In this document: in pieces, positions 25,596 through 34,467 of the stretch
Numbering within the stretch: the first letter of the stretch is position 1
Layout: each line of letters starts with the position of its first letter
Source of the DNA: Clostridiales bacterium
GTDB taxonomy: Bacteria; Bacillota; Clostridia; Lachnospirales; Lachnospiraceae
Assembly (NCBI GenBank): GCA_012520645.1
Contig: JAAYNV010000009.1
Location: forward strand, 1-64,000
Length of the DNA: 64,000 nucleotides
Direction of reading: 5' to 3'
Notes under the pieces: model-generated
The model's input: only the letters and a program-made list of their open reading frames with translations
The model's database searches: none
What the model was told of the DNA's origin: nothing
Made by a program: the position numbers and the translations under genes

Positions 25596-27281
25596 ATGAA
25601 CTTTCAAAATAAAGTAATTTACCAGATTTATCCGAAGTCCTTTCAGGATTCCAATGGAGATGGAATCGGGGATCTTAAGGGAATTACAGAGCGACTGGAT
25701 TATCTGAAGGAGCTGGGAGTCGATTATATGTGGCTGACGCCGTTTTTTGTATCTCCGCAGCGGGACAATGGCTATGATGTGGCCGATTATCGAAAGATTG
25801 ATGCCCGGTTCGGAACGATGGAGGAGCTGGAGGAGCTGATAGCAGAAGCGGAAAAAAGGGGAATCGGTCTGATGCTTGATATGGTCTTTAACCACACCTC
25901 TACGGAGCATGAGTGGTTCAGGCGTGCTATGCAGGGCGAACAGAAATATATAGACTATTATATATTCAAAGACGGAGCGCCGGATTTGCCGCCTACCAAC
26001 TGGGAATCCAAGTTTGGCGGGAATGCGTGGGAGTATGTTCCGGCATTGAAAAAGTGGTATCTGCATTTGTTCGATGTGACGCAGGCGGATTTGAATTGGG
26101 AGAATCCGGAAGTGCGGGAAGAACTTAAGGATATACTGCGATTTTGGAAAAAGAAAGGAATAAAGGGTTTTCGCTTTGATGTGGTCAATCTGATTTCCAA
26201 ACCAGCAGTTTTTGAAGATGATACGGAAGGTGATGGCAGACGGTTTTATACGGATGGCAGACATGTACATGAATTTTTAAAGGAACTGGTGAAGGATGCG
26301 GAAATCGGAGATATGGTTACGGTCGGAGAAATGTCCTCTACCAGCATGGATCAATGTATCCGCTATTCTAACCCAAAGGAAAAAGAACTGTCCATGTGCT
26401 TTAATTTCCATCACCTGAAGGTGGATTATAAGGACGGCAATAAGTGGGAGCTCATGGAACCGGATCTGGACCAGCTAAAAAAGCTGCTTTTCTCCTGGCA
26501 GATTGGAATGCAGGAGCATGGAGGATGGAATGCGGTCTTCTGGTGTAACCATGACCAGCCACGTATCGTATCCCGGCTGGGAGATGATAAATGTTACCTG
26601 AAGGAATCAGCCAAAATGCTGGCAGCCTGTATCCATCTGCTGCGTGGTACACCTTATATTTTTCAAGGGGAAGAAATCGGCATGACGAACGCATATTTTA
26701 CTTCCATTGAGGAGTATCGTGATGTGGAAAGCCTGAATTATTATGAAATTTCAAGAGAGTCAGGAAAGAGTGAGGCGGAGGCACTGCATATTTTGTCAGA
26801 GCGTTCCCGCGACAACGGACGTACTCCGATGCAGTGGTCGGCCGGTGCACATGCAGGCTTTTCGGATGCAGAGCCGTGGATTGGTGTGTCGAAGAACTAT
26901 AAGGAAATTAACGTGGAGCAGGAACTTTGCGACGAGACTTCCGTTCTTGCCTTTTATAAAAAGCTGATTGCCCTGCGAAAGGAAAAGCCGGTAATCGCAG
27001 AGGGCAGAATAGAAGCGCTGTGCAGCCAGGCTCCCGGTATCTTTGCTTATCGCAGATATGATGCGGAAACGGAACTGTTTGCGGTGAATAATCTGACATC
27101 GGAATACAGGGAAATAGAGCTGGATATCTGCGGCTGCAAACGGATTCTTGGTAATTATGAGGAGACGGAGTGCGAAGCCGAAGAAAGAAAGATAAATACA
27201 CATAATATTGTGCGGTTAAAGCCCTATGAAACAGTGGTGTATGAGAGAAACATCAAGGACGGATGCAGGAGATTATCTTGA
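25596..27281 (+). CDS. treC: Trehalose-6-phosphate hydrolase (GH13)
   Basis: The cytosolic enzyme splits trehalose-6-phosphate into glucose and glucose-6-phosphate. The 561-residue GH13 protein starts VIYQIYPKSFQDSNGDGIGDL. It has the DMVFNHTS region, nucleophile Asp195 (GFRFDVVNLISK), acid/base Glu245 (TVGEMSST) and the NHDQPR stabilising Asp, and ends with the usual beta domain. The neighbouring treB and treR settle the substrate among otherwise similar oligo-1,6-glucosidases. Confidence 0.94.
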   Translation: MNFQNKVIYQIYPKSFQDSNGDGIGDLKGITERLDYLKELGVDYMWLTPFFVSPQRDNGYDVADYRKIDARFGTMEELEELIAEAEKRGIGLMLDMVFNHTSTEHEWFRRAMQGEQKYIDYYIFKDGAPDLPPTNWESKFGGNAWEYVPALKKWYLHLFDVTQADLNWENPEVREELKDILRFWKKKGIKGFRFDVVNLISKPAVFEDDTEGDGRRFYTDGRHVHEFLKELVKDAEIGDMVTVGEMSSTSMDQCIRYSNPKEKELSMCFNFHHLKVDYKDGNKWELMEPDLDQLKKLLFSWQIGMQEHGGWNAVFWCNHDQPRIVSRLGDDKCYLKESAKMLAACIHLLRGTPYIFQGEEIGMTNAYFTSIEEYRDVESLNYYEISRESGKSEAEALHILSERSRDNGRTPMQWSAGAHAGFSDAEPWIGVSKNYKEINVEQELCDETSVLAFYKKLIALRKEKPVIAEGRIEALCSQAPGIFAYRRYDAETELFAVNNLTSEYREIELDICGCKRILGNYEETECEAEERKINTHNIVRLKPYETVVYERNIKDGCRRLS

Positions 27282-27345
27282 CAATTCATGCCGTATAAAG
27301 CATAATATCTTAGATAAAAATAAAATATTATGAGGGGTTAAAAAC

Positions 27346-27804
27346 ATGAAAAAAAGATTATTTTTGGTTTATGCGGCAGTATTGATGTTGTGTTGTACTG
27401 CGTGCGGTAAGTCCAAAACACCAATTACGGCGGCGGATTTTACAAATCAGATGGAGAGTGCAGGCTTTGACATTCAGGATGCTACCGGACAGTTTGCGGA
27501 AGGAGAGGTAGAGAGCGTCACGCTTGCCATGTGCGAAAACTATCAGCTTGAGTTTTATGTGCTTCCGAGCAAGGAACAGGCGGCGGGTGCGTATGAGCAA
27601 AACAGAACCTCTTTTGAAAATGTACAGGGTGCAAAATCCAGCCATGTATCGGTCACTCTTGGAAACTACGGCTATTATTACCGGGTGGTGGATGACCGGG
27701 TTTTTCTGATATCGTACATAGACAATACATTGCTTTACTGCGTAGCGGACAGTGCCTATGCGGATGAAATTAAAGAATATGCGAAGGAAGCGGGTTATCT
27801 TTGA
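27346..27804 (+). CDS. Small lipoprotein of unknown function
   Basis: The 152-residue protein has a short basic start, a hydrophobic core and a lipobox ending at Cys20 (CCTAC), so it should be membrane-anchored outside the cell. The mature part is a single small alpha/beta domain with the block LEFYVLPSKEQAAGAYEQNR. I do not recognise a named family. GAGGGG precedes the ATG. Its stop codon lies inside a terminator hairpin. It is 64 bases after treC and may be read with it or alone. Confidence 0.8.
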   Translation: MKKRLFLVYAAVLMLCCTACGKSKTPITAADFTNQMESAGFDIQDATGQFAEGEVESVTLAMCENYQLEFYVLPSKEQAAGAYEQNRTSFENVQGAKSSHVSVTLGNYGYYYRVVDDRVFLISYIDNTLLYCVADSAYADEIKEYAKEAGYL

Positions 27805-27818
27805 TAACCTGCTTTTTC
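27790..27818 (+). terminator. Intrinsic terminator overlapping the lipoprotein stop codon
   Basis: GCGGGTTATC (27790-27799) pairs with GATAACCTGC (27803-27812) around a three-base loop, followed by TTTTT. The TGA stop is in the loop and stem. Confidence 0.85.
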
Positions 27819-27922
27819 GTTATATGTGCGTCTTGATTTATGTCGAAAAAAAAGTCATAATAAAACGTAAGAAGGAACTTTCGGAATTGATGGCAAAAGA
27901 ATAAAGAACGGAGGTATATTTT

Positions 27923-29908
27923 ATGGCGGTGTACAAATGTAGTGTATGTGGAGCAGTTTATGATGAAGAAAAGAGTGGAAAGCCGATTACAGAGCTTACA
28001 GAATGTCCGGTCTGCAAACAGCCTGTATCAAAGTTCGTTCTGATGGAGGAGAAAAAACAGGAAGAAAAGAAAACCTTTCACGGAAAATTAGACTATGATC
28101 CGGCTACAGCAAGACATGATCCGTCTGAACGGTATATGGCAGAAATTCATCAAATGGCAGTTACCGGAAAGTCGGTCGGAGCTGCAATGAGCACCCGGAT
28201 GCCTGTACCAAACTGGGATGATATTTTAATTCTTGGTGCACAGCTTAATCCCCCGCCACTGAATGACGGAGATCCGGTAGATACAACGACGATCATTGGA
28301 AAGCATGCAAAGAAGCCGATGGTACTTGACAGTCCGGTTTACATTTCCCATATGTCATTTGGAGCATTATCCAAAGAAATAAAGGTAGCGCTTGCAAAGG
28401 GTTCTGCACTGGCAAAAACGGCTATGTGCAGTGGCGAAGGCGGCATCTTGCCGGAGGAGAAGGCGGCAGCCTATAAATACATATTTGAATACATTCCAAA
28501 TAAATATAGTGTCACAGATGAAAATCTTAAAACCTCCGATGCCATCGAGATCAAAATCGGACAGGGTACAAAGCCCGGCATGGGAGGACATCTGCCCGGT
28601 GAGAAAGTGACGGAAGAAATTGCCGCTATCCGGGGTAAAAAGCAGGGCGAAGACATTCAAAGTCCCAGCAAGTTTCCGGAGCTTCAGTCCAGAGAGGATC
28701 TGCGTGCCATGGTGGATATGCTCCGTGAACGCTCGGACGGAAGACCGATCGGTATCAAAATCGCAGCCGGAAGAGTGGAACAGGATCTGGAATACTGTGT
28801 ATTTGCCCGTCCGGATTTTATTACGATTGATGGAAGAGGAGGAGCGACCGGCTCCAGTCCGCTCTTTTTGAGAGAAGCAACAACGATTCCAACCATCTAT
28901 GCCTTGTATCGTGCAAGAAAATATCTGGATTCCGTGCATTCGGATATTTCACTTGTCATTACGGGCGGGCTTCGCGTTTCTGCGGATTTTGCAAAAGCAC
29001 TGGCGATGGGAGCAGATGCGGTTGCGATTGCAAGTGCGGGACTGATCGCAGCAGCCTGTCAGCAATATCGCATTTGTGGAAGCGGCAACTGTCCGGTCGG
29101 TATTGCCACGCAGGATCCTGAACTTCGTGCAAGACTGAAAATTGACACGGCTGCAATGAGAGTTGCCAATTTCCTGAATGTTTCGAGAAACGAACTGGAA
29201 ACCTTTGCCAGAATTACCGGAAATCATTCGGTACATGATCTGTCTTTGGAGAATCTTGTGACGACAGATCATGATATTGCGAAATATACGCAGATCAGGC
29301 ATATCGGTGATGCAATGGAATACGATACAGCGATACCAGGTGAAAAGCTTGAGCCGGTATTGGCAGAACAGAACGATAAGTATGCCGGAACCCAGACTAA
29401 GAAAAATCTGGAGGCAGCATTTGCAGGTGAATCGGGTGCCCGGAATAAATACACCTATTTCGCTTCTGTAGCAAAAAGAGAAGGATATGAACAAATTGCT
29501 GCCCTGTTTTTAAAAACAGCAGAAAATGAAAAAGAACATGCGAAAATGTGGTTTCAGGAATTGAACGGTATCGGTGATACGATAGCAAACTTAAATTCGG
29601 CTGCTGATGGTGAAAACCATGAGTGGACAGATATGTACGAGGGATTTGCTAAAACGGCACAGGAAGAGGGCTTCCCTGAACTGGCAGAGAAATTCCGTAT
29701 GGTTGGCGCGATCGAGAAGCATCATGAGGAGCGTTATCGTGCCCTGCTTAAGAATGTCGAGATGGCTGAGGTATTTGCAAAGAGTGAAGTAAAGGTATGG
29801 GAATGCAGAAACTGCGGTCATATCGTGGTTGGAACAAAAGCTCCGGAGATCTGCCCGGTATGTGCACATCCGCAGAGCTATTTTGAAATCAGTGAAGAGA
29901 ATTATTGA
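27923..29908 (+). CDS. Fusion: rubredoxin-like / glutamate-synthase FMN domain / rubrerythrin
   Basis: The 661-residue protein joins three redox modules. Residues 1-40 are a rubredoxin-like iron site with Cys6, Cys9, Cys28 and Cys31. Residues about 80-460 are the FMN- and FeS-binding catalytic domain of glutamate synthase ([40 protein letters not shown]). It keeps the C-x5-C-x4-C cluster motif near 378-389. Residues about 489-661 are a complete rubrerythrin with ExxH pairs and a C-terminal CxxC/CxxC rubredoxin domain, closely similar to the protein at 3445-3984. No glutaminase domain is present. A role in peroxide reduction with electrons routed through the flavin domain is plausible but inferred. 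ACGGAGG gives the ribosome site. Confidence 0.9.
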   Translation: MAVYKCSVCGAVYDEEKSGKPITELTECPVCKQPVSKFVLMEEKKQEEKKTFHGKLDYDPATARHDPSERYMAEIHQMAVTGKSVGAAMSTRMPVPNWDDILILGAQLNPPPLNDGDPVDTTTIIGKHAKKPMVLDSPVYISHMSFGALSKEIKVALAKGSALAKTAMCSGEGGILPEEKAAAYKYIFEYIPNKYSVTDENLKTSDAIEIKIGQGTKPGMGGHLPGEKVTEEIAAIRGKKQGEDIQSPSKFPELQSREDLRAMVDMLRERSDGRPIGIKIAAGRVEQDLEYCVFARPDFITIDGRGGATGSSPLFLREATTIPTIYALYRARKYLDSVHSDISLVITGGLRVSADFAKALAMGADAVAIASAGLIAAACQQYRICGSGNCPVGIATQDPELRARLKIDTAAMRVANFLNVSRNELETFARITGNHSVHDLSLENLVTTDHDIAKYTQIRHIGDAMEYDTAIPGEKLEPVLAEQNDKYAGTQTKKNLEAAFAGESGARNKYTYFASVAKREGYEQIAALFLKTAENEKEHAKMWFQELNGIGDTIANLNSAADGENHEWTDMYEGFAKTAQEEGFPELAEKFRMVGAIEKHHEERYRALLKNVEMAEVFAKSEVKVWECRNCGHIVVGTKAPEICPVCAHPQSYFEISEENY

Positions 29909-29928
29909 TAAATAAACGGTAACTGTTC

Positions 29929-29961
29929 AGAGCCAGTATCCCGGAATGGGAGACTGGCTCT
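29929..29961 (+). terminator. Hairpin after the fusion gene
   Basis: AGAGCCAGT (29929-29937) pairs with ACTGGCTCT (29953-29961), with inner TCCC/GGGA. No T-run follows, so termination strength is uncertain. Confidence 0.5.
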
Positions 29962-29985
29962 ATGCGATTGTGGAAAAGAAACATA

Positions 29986-30014
29986 TTGACAAAAGGAACA
30001 AGTTGCATTAAACT
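29986..30014 (+). promoter_or_regulatory. Promoter of feoA
   Basis: TTGACA (29986-29991) and TAAACT (30009-30014) are 17 bases apart. The inverted repeat at 30021 covers the expected start point. Confidence 0.65.
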
Positions 30015-30020
30015 CATACT

Positions 30021-30038
30021 AGTTAGTGGACGCTAACT
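30021..30038. promoter_or_regulatory. Inverted repeat operator 1 of the feo genes
   Basis: AGTTAG-N6-CTAACT is an 18-base perfect inverted repeat at the feoA transcription start. The same arrangement recurs before feoB. The TTAG/CTAA halves recall DtxR/MntR-family sites, so an iron-dependent repressor is a reasonable guess. Confidence 0.6.
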
Positions 30039-30071
30039 GACAAATGATATAGGAAAGAATGGGTGAAGTGT

Positions 30072-30284
30072 ATGAATTTAGGAAATGCGAATGTAGGAGA
30101 AGAATATATCATCAAAAATATTACGGCAGAGGATGAAGAGTTAAAATCTTTCCTGTTTTCATTGGGTTGTTACAGCGGAGAACCTATTACGGTAATTTCT
30201 CATATGAAGGGTGGATGTGTCGTTTCTATTAAGGATGCCAGATATAATATTGATCATGATTTAGCGGAAGCTATTTCAGTATAA
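30072..30284 (+). CDS. feoA: Ferrous iron transport protein A
   Basis: FeoA is a small cytosolic SH3-like protein that supports FeoB. The 70-residue form (from ATG 30072; a GTG at 30063 would add three residues) has the family pattern of the FLFSLGCYSGEPITVISHMKG turn followed by VSIKDARYNIDHDLAEAI. It lies before feoB with 93 bases between, in which the second inverted repeat is found. Confidence 0.88.
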   Translation: MNLGNANVGEEYIIKNITAEDEELKSFLFSLGCYSGEPITVISHMKGGCVVSIKDARYNIDHDLAEAISV

Positions 30285-30310
30285 CTGCGTACTGTTTTTT
30301 GTACGGCTAT

Positions 30311-30328
30311 AGTTAGTGAAAACTAACA
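30311..30328. promoter_or_regulatory. Inverted repeat operator 2, between feoA and feoB
   Basis: AGTTAG-N6-CTAACA repeats the spacing and sequence of the site at 30021-30038, with one mismatch at the end. Its presence suggests that feoB has separate control or a second promoter. Confidence 0.55.
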
Positions 30329-30377
30329 TAAGTTATGAAAAACGAATCTAAATCATAAAAAATGAGGAGAATGAAAG

Positions 30378-32384
30378 ATGAGAATTGCATTAACAGGTAA
30401 TCCGAACAGTGGAAAGACTACAATGTACAATGCGCTGACCGGAAGGAACGAAAAGGTTGGTAACTGGGCAGGCGTTACCGTAGAAAGGAAAGAAAGTCCG
30501 ATCAGGAAGGCTTACTATGATGGAAAGGAAGAGCTGATTGCGGTAGATTTGCCGGGTGCATATTCCATGTCGCCTTTTACATCCGAAGAAAGCATCACAA
30601 GCGCATACGTGAAGAATGAAAACCCCGATGTCATCATCAATATTGTGGATGCGACCAATCTCAGCCGGAGCCTGTTCTTCACGACACAGCTTTTGGAACT
30701 TGGAATTCCGGTAGTGGTTGCTTTGAATAAAAGCGATATCAATGAAAAGAAGGATACGCAGATCGACGCAGCGCTTTTGGCACAAAAACTGGGATGTCCC
30801 GTTATTCAGACTGTTTCCACATCAGTCAATCATACCGGGTTAAAGGCTGTTGTGAAAAAGGCGGTATCCTTAAAGGGCTGTATACAAAAAGCTGCGTATG
30901 TGCAGGAGAATATTGATCTTCATGATAAGTCAGCGGTGGAGGCTGCGGACAGAAAGAGGTTTGAGTTTGTGAAGGGCATTGTAAGTGCCGTTGAAAAACG
31001 TAAGGTTCTGACAAAGGAGAAACGCAGTCAGGATCAGATGGACGCAGTTCTTACCAGTCCATGGTTCGGAATTCCGATCTTTGCATTGGTGATGTTTCTT
31101 GTATTTTATATTTCCCAGTCGACTGTTGGTACATGGATCGCTGATTGGTTAGTAGGCTGGATTGAGATGTTTCAGGAGTGGGCAGCAGGTCTGGCAGAAG
31201 ATGCGAATCCGTTTTTACAATCTCTGTTAGTGGATGGTATCATTGGCGGCGTAGGTGCTGTGGTAGGTTTTTTACCGCTTGTCATGGTCATGTACTTTCT
31301 GATCGCTTTGTTAGAGGATTGCGGTTATATGGCGCGTGCGACGGTCGTGCTGGATCCCATTTTCAAAAGAGCAGGCCTTTCCGGCAAATCGGTTATCCCG
31401 ATGGTAATCGGTACCGGTTGTGCGATTCCCGGCATTATGGCATGTCGTACGATCCGTAACGAAAGAGAACGCCGGACGACAGCCATGCTGACACCGTTCA
31501 TGCCCTGCGGTGCAAAGCTTCCGGTGATTGCGCTCTTTGTAGGAGCCTTTTTCTCAGAAACTCCATGGGTTGGAACGCTGATGTATTTTGCAGGTATTGT
31601 TCTGATCTTAGTCGGTGCTCTGTTAGTCAATGCAATTACAGGATATAAATTCAGAAAGTCGTTCTTTATTATGGAGCTGCCGGAATATAAGCTTCCGAGC
31701 TTAAAGAGGGCGGTGATTTCCATGCTGGGACGTGGTAAGGCATACATTATCAAAGCAGGAACCATTATCCTTGTGTGCAATACTATAGTACAGATTATGC
31801 AGTCCTTTAACTGGAAACTTCAGGTGGTAGAGGAAGGCATGGAAAATACTTCGATTCTTGCAGCCATTGCTTCCCCGATTGCGGTAATTTTGGTTCCCAT
31901 TGTCGGTATTACAGCATGGCAGCTTGCGGCAGCGGCGGTTACCGGATTTATTGCAAAAGAAAATGTGGTTGGGACACTGGCAGTCTGCTATGGTTTAAAC
32001 GCTTTTATCGATACGCAGGAGCTGGCGCTGATCGGAGATGGAAATGTCGTTGCCACAACCATGGCGATTACTAAGACTGCAGCATTAGCGTATTTGATGT
32101 TCAACCTGTTTACGCCGCCGTGCTTTGCAGCATTAGGCGCAATGAACTCTGAAATGCAGAGTAAAAAGTGGCTTTGGGGAGGTATCGCATTACAGCTCGG
32201 AATGGGCTATACGGCAGCCTTCTTGGTTTACCAGATCGGCACCTTGATTACCACAGGCGGCCTGGGTACCGGATTTGTTCCGGGACTGATTGCAGTGATT
32301 GCCATGGGAGTGGTTGTTGTGGTATTAATTAATAGAACGAATAGAGCATTCAGTGCAAAGTATACATTGCAGGATATGGAGTAA
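30378..32384 (+). CDS. feoB: Ferrous iron transporter B
   Basis: FeoB is the membrane Fe(II) permease driven or gated by an N-terminal GTPase. The 668-residue protein has the G1 loop GNPNSGKTT (7-15), DLPGAYS (G3) and NKSD (G4). A helical linker follows, then about eight to ten membrane segments with the Gate motifs (GTGCAIPGIMACRTI, TPFMPCGAKLPV). AATGAGGAGAATG precedes the ATG. The Cys-rich partner gene follows after 35 bases. Confidence 0.96.
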   Translation: MRIALTGNPNSGKTTMYNALTGRNEKVGNWAGVTVERKESPIRKAYYDGKEELIAVDLPGAYSMSPFTSEESITSAYVKNENPDVIINIVDATNLSRSLFFTTQLLELGIPVVVALNKSDINEKKDTQIDAALLAQKLGCPVIQTVSTSVNHTGLKAVVKKAVSLKGCIQKAAYVQENIDLHDKSAVEAADRKRFEFVKGIVSAVEKRKVLTKEKRSQDQMDAVLTSPWFGIPIFALVMFLVFYISQSTVGTWIADWLVGWIEMFQEWAAGLAEDANPFLQSLLVDGIIGGVGAVVGFLPLVMVMYFLIALLEDCGYMARATVVLDPIFKRAGLSGKSVIPMVIGTGCAIPGIMACRTIRNERERRTTAMLTPFMPCGAKLPVIALFVGAFFSETPWVGTLMYFAGIVLILVGALLVNAITGYKFRKSFFIMELPEYKLPSLKRAVISMLGRGKAYIIKAGTIILVCNTIVQIMQSFNWKLQVVEEGMENTSILAAIASPIAVILVPIVGITAWQLAAAAVTGFIAKENVVGTLAVCYGLNAFIDTQELALIGDGNVVATTMAITKTAALAYLMFNLFTPPCFAALGAMNSEMQSKKWLWGGIALQLGMGYTAAFLVYQIGTLITTGGLGTGFVPGLIAVIAMGVVVVVLINRTNRAFSAKYTLQDME

Positions 32385-32419
32385 CAGAGCAGCTTCATTC
32401 TTCGGGAGAGGAGAATACT

Positions 32420-32608
32420 ATGGCAAATTTTATAATTGCAGGAATTTTGATCCTGATTGTGATCTGGGCAGTCCGCTATATAATAAAGGCAAAGAAAAGC
32501 GGTGCGAAATGTATTGGGTGTCCTTCCGGCTGTCATTGCGCCGGAGGAAACAGTGACCATGTAGAATGCAGCTGCGGATGTCCTTCCGGTATGAAGCAGG
32601 ATGACTAA
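32420..32608 (+). CDS. FeoB-associated Cys-rich membrane protein
   Basis: The 62-residue protein has one N-terminal membrane segment (3-22) and a cytosolic Cys-rich tail with seven Cys (31, 34, 38, 40, 50, 52, 54). This matches the small proteins regularly encoded after feoB in Firmicutes. The Cys cluster may bind iron near the FeoB exit, but that role is inferred. GGGAGAGGAG lies upstream. Confidence 0.88.
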   Translation: MANFIIAGILILIVIWAVRYIIKAKKSGAKCIGCPSGCHCAGGNSDHVECSCGCPSGMKQDD

Positions 32609-32668
32609 AGGAGCAGCAGTATAGACGAAAGTTACCGAGAAAAAATATCTTCATCTTTTCTTATCCTA

Positions 32669-32698
32669 TTGGTAAGCATATGTAAAATGTGTTAGAAT
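32669..32698 (+). promoter_or_regulatory. Candidate promoter of the NYN-LOTUS gene
   Basis: TTGGTA (32669-32674) and TAGAAT (32693-32698) are 18 bases apart, just before the ribosome site. Confidence 0.45.
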
Positions 32699-32722
32699 GG
32701 ACGGAAAGAGAGGAGTGAAGGT

Positions 32723-33724
32723 GTGGAAGAAGAAAAGAAACAGTTTGCGGTTCTGATCGACGCAGATAACATCAGTTCCAAATATGCGGCAAGTATTTTC
32801 AATGAACTGGATGCGTATGGCTTTGCATCCTGCCGCCGTATTTACGGAAACTGGTCCAAATCGAATGGCTGGAGTGAGGAGATCTTATTGGAAAATTCCA
32901 TTATTCCGATTCAGCAGTTTTCTTATACATCCGGAAAAAATTCAACGGATATGGCAATGGTCATAGACGCAATGGATCTATTATACAGTAAGAAGGTGGA
33001 TGGATTTTGTCTGGTGACGAGCGACAGTGATTTTACGAGACTGGCGATGCGGCTTCGGGAAGAGAAGATGTATGTGATTGGTATGGGAGAGTCCAAGACA
33101 CCGATTTCACTTACCAAAGCATGTAACCGTTTTATTCATCTGAACCTGATCGCAGAGCAGTCGGAGGCAGAGGGAAGTCTTTCCCATACGGCAGTTCCTG
33201 GAAAGACGAAGCATGCAGACAGCATCGTTTATGGAACCGCAGAAAGTATGGTATATGGTACATTAGACAGCAGAGAAAATGTGACACCGATACAGGAAAT
33301 CGGAAGTGCCATCAATGCCTACATCAATGAAAAGGGCGATGAACCGGCAGAGCTTGCAGGAATCGGAAGCCGGCTGAATGAGAAATTTTCTGACTTTGAT
33401 GTCAGAAACTATGGCTATACGAAACTCAGAGTATTTGTCAGCGAGGAATTTCCCAAGCTGGAGGTCATTCAAAAGGATAAACAGTGTTATGTGCGGAAAA
33501 GGGATGAAGCTGACAAGAGTGTCATAATTCAGGAAATCATTCACATGATCGAAAAGAACGGGGGCGTGATTGATAATCTTTCCGTTGTGCTGGAACAGCT
33601 TAAGGGAAAGCATCCGAATTTTGATCTGAAGGATTACGGATACAGCAGACTTTCCAGCTTCTTAAGAAGTATTAAGAGCCTGACGGTAAATGGCAATACG
33701 GTCAGAAAAAGAGAACGAAAATGA
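32723..33724 (+). CDS. NYN-domain nuclease-like protein with two OST-HTH/LOTUS domains
   Basis: The 333-residue protein begins with a NYN/LabA-type PIN-like ribonuclease domain (about 8-145). The acidic residues of such domains are visible in VLIDADNIS, STDMAMVIDAMDLL and LVTSDSDF. Two OST-HTH/LOTUS domains follow (about 190-255 and 260-330), each ending in a YGY-type motif (VRNYGYTKLRVF, LKDYGYSRLSSF). LOTUS domains bind RNA, including G-rich RNA, so an RNA-processing or RNA-decay role is plausible. GTG 32723 is preceded by GAGAGGAGTGAAG. Its stop overlaps the next start (ATGA). Confidence 0.88.
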   Translation: MEEEKKQFAVLIDADNISSKYAASIFNELDAYGFASCRRIYGNWSKSNGWSEEILLENSIIPIQQFSYTSGKNSTDMAMVIDAMDLLYSKKVDGFCLVTSDSDFTRLAMRLREEKMYVIGMGESKTPISLTKACNRFIHLNLIAEQSEAEGSLSHTAVPGKTKHADSIVYGTAESMVYGTLDSRENVTPIQEIGSAINAYINEKGDEPAELAGIGSRLNEKFSDFDVRNYGYTKLRVFVSEEFPKLEVIQKDKQCYVRKRDEADKSVIIQEIIHMIEKNGGVIDNLSVVLEQLKGKHPNFDLKDYGYSRLSSFLRSIKSLTVNGNTVRKRERK

Positions 33725-34365
33725 GACACAGGGAAAATATATACGACAGACAATACCGGAATGCCGGTCTGCAGCTTTGCAGAGAAATTTTTGGAACCGA
33801 TCAGATGGAAGAATTGAAGCAGATTGCGGAGAAGGCGCGGAAATATGACCTGATTCTGCAGACTTCACATCCGGGAAATCTGAGGAAGGCGGGGCGCAAG
33901 GCAAAATTCTCAGCAGAGGAGCTGGAGGAGATGTACCGGCTGCATGAGGATGGAGTAAGTGTACAGAAGATTGCGGCAAAGTTTCATACAAGCAGGCAGA
34001 CAATCTACAAATATCTGGCGTCTTATATGGAAGCGGTGGAGCGGCATATCACGCTGCGGATTAATTATATGGAAAAGTACACGGTATGCAGTACGATTGA
34101 TGTGGATGAGGAGCACAGGAAGGTGTCTGTCACAAACCGGGTGGCGGATTACTCGAAATGTGCTTTTGGTGCATTGGAGAATCCGCCATGGGACGCTTTT
34201 GAATGGTTTCTGGAAAGCAGATGTTTTTCCAGAGAGGAAGCGGATGTGGGAGAGAGGCTCAAAGAGCTCGGTCTTTCGGATTATGATCCGATGCAGATCG
34301 TGGAGCGGACCAAGGGACGGCTTCCCGTGGATCATCATTGGATGCAGATCATTCATTTTACATAA
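33721..34365 (+). CDS. HTH protein translationally coupled to the NYN-LOTUS gene
   Basis: The 214-residue protein overlaps the NYN gene by four bases, so both are made together. Residues about 58-102 (GRKAKFSAEELEEMYRLHEDG then VSVQKIAAKFHTSRQTIYKYL) form a resolvase-type helix-turn-helix. The C-terminal 70 residues (ENPPWDAFEWFLESRCF to YDPMQIVERTKGRLPVDHHW) resemble a short domain I remember from Firmicute HipA-like/DUF3990-associated loci. I cannot assign a function. There is no catalytic serine or recombinase domain, so it is not a recombinase. Confidence 0.7.
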   Translation: MRHRENIYDRQYRNAGLQLCREIFGTDQMEELKQIAEKARKYDLILQTSHPGNLRKAGRKAKFSAEELEEMYRLHEDGVSVQKIAAKFHTSRQTIYKYLASYMEAVERHITLRINYMEKYTVCSTIDVDEEHRKVSVTNRVADYSKCAFGALENPPWDAFEWFLESRCFSREEADVGERLKELGLSDYDPMQIVERTKGRLPVDHHWMQIIHFT

Positions 34366-34467
34366 AAAGCCGGTGTATGCGGCAGGATCCAGTGAGTAAA
34401 AGAAAAGATATACAGAAGAAATATTCTGGCTACGAGGATTTCAGACCGGGCAGGAAAGAGGATAAAA

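Noticed and set aside
33721-34365. HTH protein as a site-specific recombinase
   Set aside because: The helix-turn-helix is resolvase-like, but no catalytic Ser or Tyr recombinase domain is present and the protein is too short.
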